A DNA stretch of 64,000 nucleotides, from NCBI GenBank assembly GCA_018853935.1, contig JAAOMR010000081.1, positions 1 to 64,000 of the forward strand, in the 5' to 3' direction. Of this stretch, positions 36,351-44,221 are shown in pieces. The position numbers and the translations under genes are program-made. The notes under the pieces were generated by a model. That model was not told the DNA's origin. It made no database searches and worked only from the letters and a program-made list of their open reading frames with translations. Positions within the stretch are counted from its first letter, which is position 1. Each line of letters begins with the position of its first letter. Source of the stretch: Acidithiobacillus ferrivorans. GTDB lineage: Bacteria > Pseudomonadota > Gammaproteobacteria > Acidithiobacillales > Acidithiobacillaceae.

Positions 36351-37213
36351 ATGTTCGTATTCGTAATGGATCAGTACGGTAGGCCCGGGCATCCGACGCG
36401 TCGGATGGACTGGGTGCGCAAGCAGTTGAAGCGCAAGCGCGGGAAGATCGTGGGCGGCGGCATTTCCGGGAAACCGGCGGTGCTGGTGTTGCGTGAACGG
36501 TCCTTTGACCGGAGCAGGACCGTGAAACGGCGGTTTTATGTGACGCTGGACACGGGCTTCAGGAACGTCGGTTACGCCGTCACCGAGTTGCTGGAGGACG
36601 GCACGCTGCGGGTGTTGCTGAAAGGCACGCTCACTGCGCGCACGCCGGATATCCGGGGTTTGATGGACGAACGGGCGATGTACCGGAACTCACGGCGGTA
36701 CCATCGGCGGGCGAATGTGAAGAAAAAGGGGCAAACGGCCAAGCACCGGCCACCGCGTTATGAAAGCCGGGGCAAACAGAATTCCGTCACACTTAAGCAC
36801 AGCATTGAGACACACCGAAACCTGTATGCCCGGCTCGCGCGCCTGGCACCCTTGCCGGTCTATCAGGTCACGCAAGGTTTCGAGAGCGTGTCCTTCGACT
36901 TGCGGGCGTTGGCCCACGGCAAGCCACGGACCGGCTCGGGCTATCAGGTCTCGCCGGTCGGCAAGGCCGCTGGAGAAAAGACGCATGCTTTCGTGGTTCG
37001 CCGTGACGGCGGATGCGTGGTCTGCGGACGTAAGGAACACCTGCACGATCATCACCTGCGAAAGCGCTCGAAAGCCGGGTCAAACCGGGCAGGGAACCGT
37101 GTAACGCTCTGTGAGGATTGTCACGCCGACGTCCATGCCGGGCTGATCGATCTGCCCATTACGGACGGTGCGCAGTGGCGGGACGCCAGCACGGTCAATA
37201 CCGTCTGTGGGAA

Positions 37214-37221
37214 ACTACGGA
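37214..37221 (+). repeat. 8-bp target duplication of IS1595, left copy
   Basis: ACTACGGA directly precedes the left inverted repeat; the identical right copy is at 38333-38340. Eight bases is the normal duplication size of the IS1595 family. Confidence 0.95.
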
Positions 37222-38332
37222 CTGGGGTATCCATTTAACCGGAGTTGGGCGTAAGCTGAGCGGATGGGAAGTCCTCGCGCCAGCATTCACTACCCGAAGT
37301 CTCTTGGGGAATTTCAGGCTTGGTTCCTGACGGATGCTGATTGTCTTGACTACCTGGAATGGTTGAGATGGCCTTCCGGCTTTATCTGCCCGGCGTGCGG
37401 GTATCCAGGTGGGTGGCGGCTTGAGGATGGCAGGTTCATGTGTAGGGGATGTGGTAGTCGCACGTCCGTGACGGCGGGCACTATCTTCGATCGGACCCGC
37501 ACACCACTCACGGTTTGGTTCTCAGCCTGCTGGTATTTTGCGACTGGCAAAGATGGGATCTCGGCGCTGAGTCTGAAGCGAACCTTGGAGATTGGTTCTT
37601 ATCAGACTGTATGGGCCATCCTGCATCGTTTGCGATCCGTGTTGATTCGCCCCGATCGAGAGCGTCTTTGCGGAAAGGTTGAGGTGGACGAGACCTATAT
37701 TGGAGGCAAGGAACCTGGTCTTTCGGGAGGCCGCGCTAAAGGCAAGAAGATCCTAACATGTATCGCCGTTGAGATCTTGGAGCCGAAGGGGTTCGGACGG
37801 TGTCGAATCGCCCCCGTGGCGGATGCCTCCGCAGAATCGCTCCACGCCTTCGTGATGGCGAACATCGAGCCGGGAGCGACCGTCATCACCGACGCTTGGT
37901 CGAGTTACAAAGGGTTGGAGAGGAAAGGGTATGTTCATGAATGCCGCAACCAACGGGCCACCTCAGCGCGGGGCGAGGATCCTGGAGAACTACTGCCAGG
38001 TGTGCATCGGATCGCATCCCTTGCAAAGCGATGGCTATTGGGCACCCATCAGGGCGCGGTGAATGCTGCGCACCTACCCGCCTACTTGGACGAGTTCGTG
38101 TTCCGTTTCAATCGCCGCCTCTCACATAGCCGCGGGATGCTCTTCTACCGAACTCTGGAGCTTGCCGTCAACCATGAGCCGGTGCGCTACCATGATCTTG
38201 TCATGACAGGACACCCAAAGGCTGTTCCGCCCAATCCGCCGAGAAAACGCGGGCATCCGCCCAGTTTGGAACGACCTTCGCCGAACCGCCCCTGGAGGTA
38301 AATCGCTAACTCCGGTTAAATGGATACCCCAG
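37222..38332 (+). mobile_element. IS1595-family insertion sequence (1111 bp)
   Basis: Bounded by perfect 25-bp inverted repeats, left 37222-37246 (begins CTGGGGTATCCATTTAACCG) and right 38308-38332, and by 8-bp direct repeats ACTACGGA. It carries one transposase gene. The perfect repeats, duplication and intact transposase frame indicate a recent insertion. Confidence 0.95.
37264..38301 (+). CDS. IS1595-family (ISXO2-like) transposase
   Basis: 345 residues. An N-terminal zinc ribbon, CPACGYPG...CRGCGSRTS (residues about 40-65), is followed by the DDE-type core: VEVDETYIGGKEPG (first Asp near 141), VITDAWSSYKGL (second Asp near 208), and H/N-rich motifs around RFNRRLSHSRGMLF. The basic, proline-rich C-terminus ends next to the right inverted repeat. 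Intact and full length, so the element may be active. Confidence 0.93.
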   Translation: MGSPRASIHYPKSLGEFQAWFLTDADCLDYLEWLRWPSGFICPACGYPGGWRLEDGRFMCRGCGSRTSVTAGTIFDRTRTPLTVWFSACWYFATGKDGISALSLKRTLEIGSYQTVWAILHRLRSVLIRPDRERLCGKVEVDETYIGGKEPGLSGGRAKGKKILTCIAVEILEPKGFGRCRIAPVADASAESLHAFVMANIEPGATVITDAWSSYKGLERKGYVHECRNQRATSARGEDPGELLPGVHRIASLAKRWLLGTHQGAVNAAHLPAYLDEFVFRFNRRLSHSRGMLFYRTLELAVNHEPVRYHDLVMTGHPKAVPPNPPRKRGHPPSLERPSPNRPWR

Positions 38333-38340
38333 ACTACGGA
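38333..38340 (+). repeat. 8-bp target duplication of IS1595, right copy
   Basis: ACTACGGA directly follows the right inverted repeat, identical to 37214-37221. Confidence 0.95.
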
Positions 38341-38961
38341 AACAGGCAACAGAATTCGGCATAGTGCCGATCCCCGTCGAGCAATCGGTGGCCGCCCGCC
38401 GCCGTCTCGGCCTGGAGAAAACGCATGCGCTGGACGCGGTATCGGTGGCTGCCGCCATGACCGAGGCTTGCTACGTGAACCAGCGGGATACGGTGGACAT
38501 GGACATGACGCAGTATCGTCGGCACCGCCGGGCGCACATTCACGCGCAGCGGGACAGGCGGTATTACCTGCCCGGCGTAATGGCGCCCGTGGCGCACAAC
38601 CGCAGGAAGCGGTGCGATCAGGGCGATGTGGATTCCCTGGCCGAGTTCCGCAAAGCGCATCCTAAAGATGTGGGATGTTTGAAGGTGAAAAAGGCGGTAC
38701 GGCTGTACACGCCAAACCGGGCAAAAGCGCCAGCGGTCGGCGGTGACGTGTGGAAGATCGGGGGCCAACGGGTGGTGGTGCGCGGGGTCCACAGCAAAAC
38801 AAACCTATACGTGCCGGACCTCAAGCCGGTCACCGGAAAAGTCTATGCCGCGCCGAAAGACGGCATCAGATTACTCTGGAACACTGGAATGGTGGTCGTA
38901 TGAATGCGATGACGGGCTTCGTGGCAACTGTTGGTGCAAGGCCCCGGCGCGCGCTCTGCAT

Positions 38962-38985
38962 CCCCGGCATGAATGCCGGGGTTTT
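38962..38985 (+). terminator. 3' hairpin of the IscB element, terminator-like
   Basis: CCCCGGCA/TGCCGGGG stem (38962-38981) with TTTT at 38982-38985. It ends the iscB transcript and lies a few bases inside the inferred right border of the element. Confidence 0.8.
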
Positions 38986-38991
38986 CCGCGC

Positions 38992-39057
38992 AAACTGGAT
39001 AATCTGCTTGATGATGATGGGGAGATCGATGGGTGCTGCGATAATTGTCGGGATTAA
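38992..39057 (+). pseudogene. zinc-ribbon gene, 3' part, beyond the IscB element
   Basis: 21 codons, KLDNLLDDDGEIDGCCDNCR plus D and TAA, in the frame that continues the 5' part at 35896-36069. It supplies the second CxxC (CDNC) missing from the 5' part (CENC). No start of its own. Confidence 0.65.
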
Positions 39058-39062
39058 CGGTC

Positions 39063-39362
39063 ATGCCTTGCTACATTGAGCGAACCAAAGACGGTGGAAC
39101 CATGTTCCTGTGTGGCGACCTTGGGCCACATTGTGCCGCCGGGGAATGCGCGGCGGTAAGTGGGTTTCTTTGCGACTATCCGGCTGGAGAAGGCCGGACT
39201 TGCGATTTGCCATTATGCGCCAGCCACGCTTACGAAGTGGCGCAAAACGTCCACTACTGTCCTGGTCACCTGATATTGTGGAAGGAATTTCGGGACAACG
39301 GTGGAGTCAAGCGTGAACTGGAAAAAGTGGTTCCATACAGCCAAGGCAAGAACGCCGACTAG
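39063..39362 (+). CDS. cysteine-rich small protein
   Basis: 99 residues from ATG 39063. Nine cysteines and several histidines (FLCGDLGPHCAAGEC, FLCDYPAGEGRTCDLPLCAS, VHYCPGHL) make a multi-zinc or disulfide fold likely. Small Cys-rich proteins of this look are frequent in phages; family not recognised. Confidence 0.65.
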   Translation: MPCYIERTKDGGTMFLCGDLGPHCAAGECAAVSGFLCDYPAGEGRTCDLPLCASHAYEVAQNVHYCPGHLILWKEFRDNGGVKRELEKVVPYSQGKNAD

Positions 39363-39432
39363 CCAGTGACTGACAGCGTAACACGAATTTACGGACGGAT
39401 ATGATCAATGCTGGTTATTATGAGGAATAACA

Positions 39433-39636
39433 ATGAATAGTCGGTCACCACGTAAAATACGGTTTACGTCAATGGGTCTTCTCAACTTTATTGCTGCAGA
39501 CATGGTGAAAGCTCTTCAAATCTTGGAAAATAGCCGCCAATCAACTGAAAGAGAAGCATTCCGTCATAGGATCAATCTACAACACCAGAAAAAGGCTCAA
39601 AGACAGATTTTTAACAAGTGGAAAGGACGAGTATAG
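39433..39636 (+). CDS. small basic protein
   Basis: 67 residues with GAGGAA 6 nt before the ATG. Basic and helical (TEREAFRHRINLQHQKKAQR), suggestive of nucleic-acid binding, but without a known motif. The 70-bp gap upstream is AT-rich and may hold a promoter (TATTAT at 39416). Confidence 0.5.
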   Translation: MNSRSPRKIRFTSMGLLNFIAADMVKALQILENSRQSTEREAFRHRINLQHQKKAQRQIFNKWKGRV

Positions 39637-39637
39637 T

Positions 39638-40321
39638 ATGCCCACATTTTTCCAGAGTAAAGACAGCCTGCCGCCCGATCTGCTGGCCCGATGGGACCGC
39701 GCCGTGATCGAGTATAACCGTGTGCTACGCGAGGTCTGCGGCGACAGCGAAACCAAAGGGCTGTTTTTCTACAATGCCACCCGCGAAAAATCGGCCCTGT
39801 TCTGGCGACTGTTGAACGGCAAGGAACCACTACCCATGCCTCCGCCAACCAGTTTTTCGTATCCGTGGTACGAGATCATCGAAGAACCGGGGCCGCACCG
39901 GGTCGGTGATATTGGATTTAGCGCCTACGGCAAACCACTTGGCCAACACTTGACCACCATACGCGGGACGGATATGGAGGACCGCCTGTTTATCCATCAA
40001 TGCGACTGGACCGTGCTCTCTCATAATGCGGCCGCGCAAGCTATGTTGGAAACGCTGCATGGGGGTGACTTCACGCTGGATGACCAGAATCGCCTCATGG
40101 CCGCCGGCCCGGAGTGGATCGTCCAATATAGGGAGTGGCCAGTGTATCGTTTGTTTGTGCAACGGTATCGGCGGCAGACCTTACCGCGATTCCTGAATGA
40201 CACACTCCGATTGGTGGATAAAGGCTCCTGGTCATGGACCAATACAGTGGTTATCGGCGACCGGGAAAACGGTGGCATCGAATTGGAAAGCGACGGGTGG
40301 TTTTTGGAAAAAATGGCATGA
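39638..40321 (+). CDS. hypothetical protein
   Basis: 227 residues, starting 1 nt after the previous stop. Aromatic-rich; TSFSYPWYEIIEEPGPHRVG and RLFVQRYRRQTLPRFLNDTL. No family recognised. Ends with an ATGA overlap. Confidence 0.6.
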   Translation: MPTFFQSKDSLPPDLLARWDRAVIEYNRVLREVCGDSETKGLFFYNATREKSALFWRLLNGKEPLPMPPPTSFSYPWYEIIEEPGPHRVGDIGFSAYGKPLGQHLTTIRGTDMEDRLFIHQCDWTVLSHNAAAQAMLETLHGGDFTLDDQNRLMAAGPEWIVQYREWPVYRLFVQRYRRQTLPRFLNDTLRLVDKGSWSWTNTVVIGDRENGGIELESDGWFLEKMA

Positions 40322-40455
40322 GCAAAACGACGATAAGTCGCACATCCCTGCTAAACGGATATCGCCGGTTGTATGGCTATCATATTGATGTAGAATGGAA
40401 CAACGCGAAGCGTCAATCAATCATATTGAACAGTATTGCCTGGATAAAAAATTGA
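40318..40455 (+). CDS. 45-residue small basic protein
   Basis: ATG 40318 in an ATGA overlap, TGA/TAA end at 40455 just inside the next promoter's -35 region. Basic, MSKTTISRTSLLNGYRRLYG... Function unknown. Confidence 0.45.
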   Translation: MSKTTISRTSLLNGYRRLYGYHIDVEWNNAKRQSIILNSIAWIKN

Positions 40456-40487
40456 CAAGTCCTGTGTGAATGATATACAATAATCAC
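40452..40487 (+). promoter_or_regulatory. sigma70-like promoter with palindromic operator, site C
   Basis: -35 TTGACA (40452-40457), 18-bp spacer, -10 TACAAT (40476-40481). Palindrome GTGAAT (40466-40471), N10, AATCAC (40482-40487): two arm positions differ from the consensus but they differ symmetrically (G at the start of one arm, C at the end of the other), which keeps the dyad. Confidence 0.82.
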
Positions 40488-40505
40488 AATGAAGCAGGGG
40501 GTGTC

Positions 40506-41171
40506 ATGAACCAAGTAGCCAGCGATAGCCGTAAACCAGTTCAGTACCGGGGACATTGCCAGTGCTGCGCCCGTGAACAAGCTGTTGTCCATACTGGAAA
40601 CATGGCGCAGCACGGGTACACCGTAAAGAATGGCTGGTTCGATGGCGTTTGCCAGGGCCATCAGTGCGCGCCGATTGAGAGGGATCATGAGGTTGCTGAT
40701 CGAATTATCGCTGATGTGCGGAAACAGCTTACCGATTTGTGTGCGCAGGTTGTGCGGCTTCGGAAGGGGGAAGTCTTCCCTGAGTTCATCGAAACGTATT
40801 ATGACGGACCCAAAAAGATACGCATCCCTTACGCGGATGCCACTCCGTATCAGCAGCAGGAAGGCGTAAGCAGGTTGCTGTTTAGTATTGAAGGTCGCAT
40901 CCGTGTTGGTGAAAGTTTCCTTAAAATGCTTGAACGAGCGATCTCTCTGTATCATGGCAAGCCGCTCATGGAGGTTACCAAACAGGATGCTCCGAAGCCA
41001 ATACTGACCGGAGAAATCCGGGTTTCACAGCGCGGCAGGCTTCAGGTAAAAACGGTAACGGGTAGTAGCGTGCGTTGGATCGATGAACGCGGTTTTATCG
41101 GTAGATCTTCTACGCGAGCCTGGCGTCAAATGCAAACAGAAACGCAAGCAGAAAAAAGGAGTGAACCATGA
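40506..41171 (+). CDS. hypothetical protein with N-terminal cysteine cluster
   Basis: 221 residues from ATG 40506 (GGGGG upstream). GHCQCCAREQ with later VCQGHQC may bind zinc. The middle is helical; the last 40 residues (GRLQVKTVTGSSVRWIDERG) are basic. Expressed from operator site C. Function unknown. Confidence 0.6.
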   Translation: MNQVASDSRKPVQYRGHCQCCAREQAVVHTGNMAQHGYTVKNGWFDGVCQGHQCAPIERDHEVADRIIADVRKQLTDLCAQVVRLRKGEVFPEFIETYYDGPKKIRIPYADATPYQQQEGVSRLLFSIEGRIRVGESFLKMLERAISLYHGKPLMEVTKQDAPKPILTGEIRVSQRGRLQVKTVTGSSVRWIDERGFIGRSSTRAWRQMQTETQAEKRSEP

Positions 41172-41743
41172 AGTTCGGAGACAGGATTTTTTACTTGGAT
41201 AGAAGCTATTACGGTGAACTCCAGGAACGCTCCGGCATGGTCATTCGTGTGCCTAATCCGCAGGCGACAACGGGTGACATATTTAACAAAACAATAACAT
41301 ACATTGACAACGCTGGCCGTATAAAACAGATAAGCATGGCGGATATCTCGGATTATGAAGATGGACATGAAGCATTTTGGGCGGAGGTTTCCGAATTTCA
41401 TGCGAAGTCATACAAGATTTATCCGGCTGGTCTCCGGTTGCCGGTCATTGCCATCTATTACAGTTGCGAGCGTAGCAGGCCACCAGATTTGATGGTGCTT
41501 GGCCCTGACGAAACCCGGGTCAGGACGCATATCTGGTCCACAAATATGCTTTGCTGCGGGGAGGAAGATCGCACTACCGTAGTGCAACGCGTCATTCGAA
41601 CATTATCAGGTTATGGCTCTCGTCACCGCGGCGCCGATGTTGGAAAACAACGCGATGCCTTGTGGCGCATGGCCGGAACTGCAGTGCATAAGCTCCGGGA
41701 CGGCAAACTGAAAAAGATGGATAGTCGGTTGGGGGTTATGTGA
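41168..41743 (+). CDS. hypothetical protein
   Basis: 191 residues, ATGA overlap. N-terminal half beta-rich (KFGDRIFYLDRSYYGELQER), consistent with a small barrel. No family recognised. The gap 41744-41880 holds a 7-bp stem TGCGCAA/TTGCGCA near 41774-41793 without T-run and no gene I can support. Confidence 0.6.
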   Translation: MKFGDRIFYLDRSYYGELQERSGMVIRVPNPQATTGDIFNKTITYIDNAGRIKQISMADISDYEDGHEAFWAEVSEFHAKSYKIYPAGLRLPVIAIYYSCERSRPPDLMVLGPDETRVRTHIWSTNMLCCGEEDRTTVVQRVIRTLSGYGSRHRGADVGKQRDALWRMAGTAVHKLRDGKLKKMDSRLGVM

Positions 41744-41880
41744 TCCGCACAAGCCATACTGACGGCGGCGTTTGCGCAAAATGCATTGCGCATTGAAAAT
41801 CAGCACCATGCGCTTTCTGATTGGTCATGTTGCTGATGAGTAGCATGGCGCGGCGCATAGGTTGGGTGGCTGGTGAAAAT

Positions 41881-41915
41881 TTGACAGCCATATATGGTTG
41901 TTATATAATAATCAT
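41881..41915 (+). promoter_or_regulatory. consensus sigma70 promoter with palindromic operator, site D
   Basis: Perfect -35 TTGACA (41881-41886), 17-bp spacer, perfect -10 TATAAT (41904-41909). Palindrome ATGGTT (41894-41899), N10 GTTATATAAT, AATCAT (41910-41915). Being fully consensus, it should be very strong unless repressed. Confidence 0.9.
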
Positions 41916-41936
41916 AATTTAAAAGGAGTAATGAAT

Positions 41937-42428
41937 ATGTCATACGGACGCATGGAGTGCGGTGCAGTGCCCGGATACAAGGATAGGCCAGCCGGCCCTG
42001 TGACGCTGTACAGCATTAGCGCAAATGGCGCAGTCTCTCGAACGCTAAACCGGGCGGAGAGGATGGCCGAGGCGGCAGAGTTAGAAAAGGAGGTGGCAAA
42101 GCTGGAGGAAGACCTAGAGCGAAAGATCGTGCAGGCCCAAGAAGCCATAGCGAAAAAGTATCTTGCATTCTTCCTGGAATTGCTTGCCCCTTTTAACCTG
42201 CATAATCATACGGTTCTGATATCGGCCAGCATGGGGCTCGCGAATGTAATGGTCGGGACTAAATTTCTATTTGACTACCCGGACCGACCATTTCCTGTGA
42301 TAGACGTCCTGAAGGAGATAGATCAGATGATAGAAGGCCAGAATTGGGCCTACCATCTTCACGATGAGGTACTTAATCAGAAAGCGCCGCAATCGGCAAC
42401 CCCAGAATTCATCCAACAAGCCATGTAA
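41937..42428 (+). CDS. hypothetical coiled-coil protein
   Basis: 163 residues. Start 41937 (GGAG 8 nt upstream) rather than 41931, which is too close. Residues about 40-75 (AEAAELEKEVAKLEEDLERK) form a coiled coil. The C-terminal half is hydrophobic-helical. Driven by the strongest promoter of the window. Function unknown. Confidence 0.65.
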   Translation: MSYGRMECGAVPGYKDRPAGPVTLYSISANGAVSRTLNRAERMAEAAELEKEVAKLEEDLERKIVQAQEAIAKKYLAFFLELLAPFNLHNHTVLISASMGLANVMVGTKFLFDYPDRPFPVIDVLKEIDQMIEGQNWAYHLHDEVLNQKAPQSATPEFIQQAM

Positions 42429-42545
42429 CTTGAAGAATCCTCGGTCTTCAGGCCGGGAGTCTTCAATGGGTACATCATAACAGACGCTGGCCGAAAAGAA
42501 TTGCTCGGCGAACAACTTGCAACATTTTCTGGAGAGTAAATACAA
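42429..42545 (+). other. in-frame open extension after the preceding stop
   Basis: Directly after TAA 42426-42428 the same frame stays open for 36 codons (LEESSVFRPGVFNGYIITDA then GRKELLGEQLATFSGE) to the TAA near 42537-42539. It may be the decayed tail of a gene or readthrough. No start codon with a ribosome site is seen. Confidence 0.3.
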
Positions 42546-42938
42546 ATGCTTTCACAAAACAACCCGGACAGATTGTCTTTTGCAGAAACGCAACCAGGAG
42601 ATGAGTTTTACCTGGTTGGCACATCCAGATTTACGGGCGCGCCTGTATCTGTGACTTTCTATCAAGTGCTTCGAGCGGGTAAGCGTGACATCGTTTACAC
42701 CGCCATTGACAGCGGATTTGAAAAGCGGATCGCACGTACCGCTACGCTTCAAAACGCCTACCTCACCAAGGAAGAAGTAGTTTGGGCGGAAGAAGCTATT
42801 CGGCTGAATAAAAAGCAACTGGCGGCTTGGAGAGCCATCGAGACCAATAAGAGTGAAGCGATACCGGAAGATTTGGCCGACCGTATCATTGCTTGGGGAC
42901 AGGCATTAGAGAGTCAGAACGGTAAGTCACGTGAGTGA
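42546..42938 (+). CDS. hypothetical protein
   Basis: 130 residues, with GGAG about 10 nt upstream. N-terminal beta part (GDEFYLVGTSRFTGAPVSVT) and helical C-terminus. Overlaps the next gene by 8 nt. No family recognised. Confidence 0.6.
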   Translation: MLSQNNPDRLSFAETQPGDEFYLVGTSRFTGAPVSVTFYQVLRAGKRDIVYTAIDSGFEKRIARTATLQNAYLTKEEVVWAEEAIRLNKKQLAAWRAIETNKSEAIPEDLADRIIAWGQALESQNGKSRE

Positions 42939-43203
42939 GCCTACCGTCACCCTTTACAATGTCGCGCCATTTTCCTTGTGGAAAGATTCGAAAAGTCATG
43001 CTCGTGGTATCACCGGGCGTGAGTGCGGAATATGCGGAAGGCTGGTCCGGGAGCCGTTTAAGCATGTTGCCGTTGTGATAGATGGTGGTGCGCAATGGGC
43101 GAGCGTGAAAGATGCCGATACCGCTGACCCCGGATACATGGGTGAATTTCCCATTGGGCCGGATTGCCACAAAAAGTATCGGCTGACCAACGATCATGAT
43201 TGA
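42931..43203 (+). CDS. small zinc-ribbon-like protein
   Basis: 90 residues, GTG start inside the previous gene's end. ECGICGRLVREPFKHV followed by IGPDCHKKY gives a possible C-x2-C...C-x-H zinc site. Such small proteins occur in phages. Function unknown. Confidence 0.55.
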   Translation: MSEPTVTLYNVAPFSLWKDSKSHARGITGRECGICGRLVREPFKHVAVVIDGGAQWASVKDADTADPGYMGEFPIGPDCHKKYRLTNDHD

Positions 43204-43510
43204 CCGTAACCAAGTCAAGCGGTTCAGATTTAAGGGGTCATCGTTTCCGTGGACGTCGGAACTGAACAATTCACCAGCCTGCGTTTGCGTAGAGATACGC
43301 GACAGGAAAGATCATCTTCTGGTGGCGGAAGTGTATCTTCACGAAAAAGCAATGCGACATAATGCGCCACTGATTACCAAGGCTCCAGAGGTGCTGGACT
43401 ATGCGATATCCATGCACAAGCTGTTGATGGCTCGCGTTTCTGAAGAAGACAAGGTGGACATTAAAGTGCTGAACGGGTTTGCGCAACTGCTTGAGGAGAT
43501 ATCTGTATGA
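43196..43510 (+). CDS. hypothetical protein
   Basis: 104 residues, overlapping the previous gene by 8 nt. Contains KAPEVLDYAISMHKLLMARV. This segment resembles generic phage small proteins of unknown role. Ends in an ATGA overlap. Confidence 0.55.
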   Translation: MIDRNQVKRFRFKGSSFPWTSELNNSPACVCVEIRDRKDHLLVAEVYLHEKAMRHNAPLITKAPEVLDYAISMHKLLMARVSEEDKVDIKVLNGFAQLLEEISV

Positions 43511-43629
43511 GCCAAAAGGTTATCCTTTGCGAACGGGATCTCGCTGAAGAATTTGCGCCAGAGATCGCGGAGAATTTGTCGCTTCTGGGCTTCTGTGAAG
43601 AGAATTACATGGTGACCGATGATGGGTAA
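43507..43629 (+). CDS. 40-residue acidic small protein
   Basis: ATG 43507 in an ATGA overlap to TAA 43627-43629. Strongly acidic (ERDLAEEFAPEIAENLSLLG). The coupled start supports expression. Confidence 0.5.
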   Translation: MSQKVILCERDLAEEFAPEIAENLSLLGFCEENYMVTDDG

Positions 43630-43819
43630 ATCTATGTCACAAGTAAGCAATGACCATACTAAGTACATGTCACGAGCCGTTGTGAACGCGAACTTTGTAC
43701 GAGACAATGGACGTAGCGATATCAGAGGTGAATTTGAACCGACGAAAGATGGCTACTTTGTTTGGCACGCGGTCGATAAAAGCGAAGCGAATACCCATCC
43801 CGAAGATAGGCACCTATGA
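43622..43819 (+). CDS. small hypothetical protein
   Basis: 65 residues; ATGs at 43619 and 43622 overlap the previous stop, with another at 43634. VNANFVRDNGRSDIRGEFEP. Ends with an ATGA overlap. Confidence 0.45.
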   Translation: MGKSMSQVSNDHTKYMSRAVVNANFVRDNGRSDIRGEFEPTKDGYFVWHAVDKSEANTHPEDRHL

Positions 43820-44031
43820 CCTGGATTTGCGGTTACCGCGATGGCACCAGGGAAGGCAGGGTTTTCCAAATGCCCGACTGGGCTTATGGGCTGGTAACAG
43901 ATGCGGACGCCGCCGATGTTGCCGCTGCTCTTCGACGGTCTACGGGCACTGAGCCGCCCACGTTGGCGGTGCGAGGACGCATGATTAGCCTGGCTAAAGC
44001 ACGGAAGAAAAATCGTGATGATCGCCCATAG
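43816..44031 (+). CDS. small hypothetical protein
   Basis: 71 residues, ATGA start. GRVFQMPDWAYGLVTDADAA then basic C-terminus. No family recognised. Confidence 0.5.
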   Translation: MTWICGYRDGTREGRVFQMPDWAYGLVTDADAADVAAALRRSTGTEPPTLAVRGRMISLAKARKKNRDDRP

Positions 44032-44221
44032 CCCGGACTCCCCGTGCCTGGGCTTCTGCACCACAGCCCTGGGCGACGACGTGTGCAAATCGTGCGGGCG
44101 GACGTTCGAGGAAGTGACTCGCTGGATTATCATGTCGCCGAACGAAAAGGCGGTTGTCTGGGCAAGACTGAACCTGGATGATTGGTGGCAATCACAACGG
44201 AGAACAAGAAATGGCGGGTGA
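44018..44221 (+). CDS. DUF1289-type small cysteine protein
   Basis: 67 residues. SPCLGFCTTALGDDVCKSCG then RTFEEVTRWIIMSPNEKAVV matches the DUF1289 pattern (PC.G.C......C..C.RT..E...W..M). Four cysteines suit a metal site. The function of this family is unknown to me. ATG 44018 preferred over GTG 44015. Confidence 0.75.
   Translation: MIAHSPDSPCLGFCTTALGDDVCKSCGRTFEEVTRWIIMSPNEKAVVWARLNLDDWWQSQRRTRNGG

Larger units (their letters stand above)
36351..38903 (+). pseudogene. iscB: iscB, RNA-guided nuclease gene disrupted by IS1595
   Basis: Coding parts are 36351-37221 and 38341-38903; removing the IS and one 8-bp duplication gives an uninterrupted frame of 477 codons. In order: N-terminal PLMP-like region (FVMDQYGRPGHPTRRMDWVR), RuvC-I VTLDTGFRNVGYAV, Arg-rich bridge helix (RNSRRYHRRANVKKK), RuvC-II GFESVSFDL with its Glu, HNH domain (CVVCG, LHDHHLRKRSKAG, LCEDCHADVH), RuvC-III KTHALDAVSVA, and a ~115-residue C-terminal domain. 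All RuvC and HNH catalytic residues are visible. As it stands the left part ends 5 codons into the IS and lacks RuvC-III, so the nuclease should be inactive. AAAGGAG lies about 6 nt before ATG 36351. Confidence 0.85.
36070..38991 (+). mobile_element. IscB/omega-RNA (HEARO-type) element carrying a nested IS1595
   Basis: The element starts just before a GC-rich hairpin (36079-36098), carries an omega-RNA region, an iscB reading frame and a terminal hairpin with T-run (38962-38985). The borders are inferred from the exact in-frame rejoining of the split host gene at 36069/38992 and are uncertain by a few bases. It has no terminal inverted repeats and no target duplication, as is usual for IscB/IS605-like elements. 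Without the IS it would be about 1.8 kb. No tnpA transposase is present, so it is non-autonomous. Confidence 0.75.

Noticed and set aside
38364-38903. Independent gene for the 179-codon ORF right of the IS
   Set aside because: It starts with a GTG without ribosome site, and joins in frame with the left part to complete IscB with RuvC-III; it is the 3' part of the split gene.
42434-42466. GAATCCTCGGTCTTCAGGCC-like hairpin resembling the right end of an IS605/tnpB element
   Set aside because: No tnpA or tnpB gene, no left end and no target tetranucleotide are nearby, and the same bases can be read as coding in the frame of the preceding gene.
43837-44031. Frameshift between the small ORFs at 43622 and 43816
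   Set aside because: Both have coupled starts and neither continues as a convincing protein in the other frame, so they are more likely two genes.
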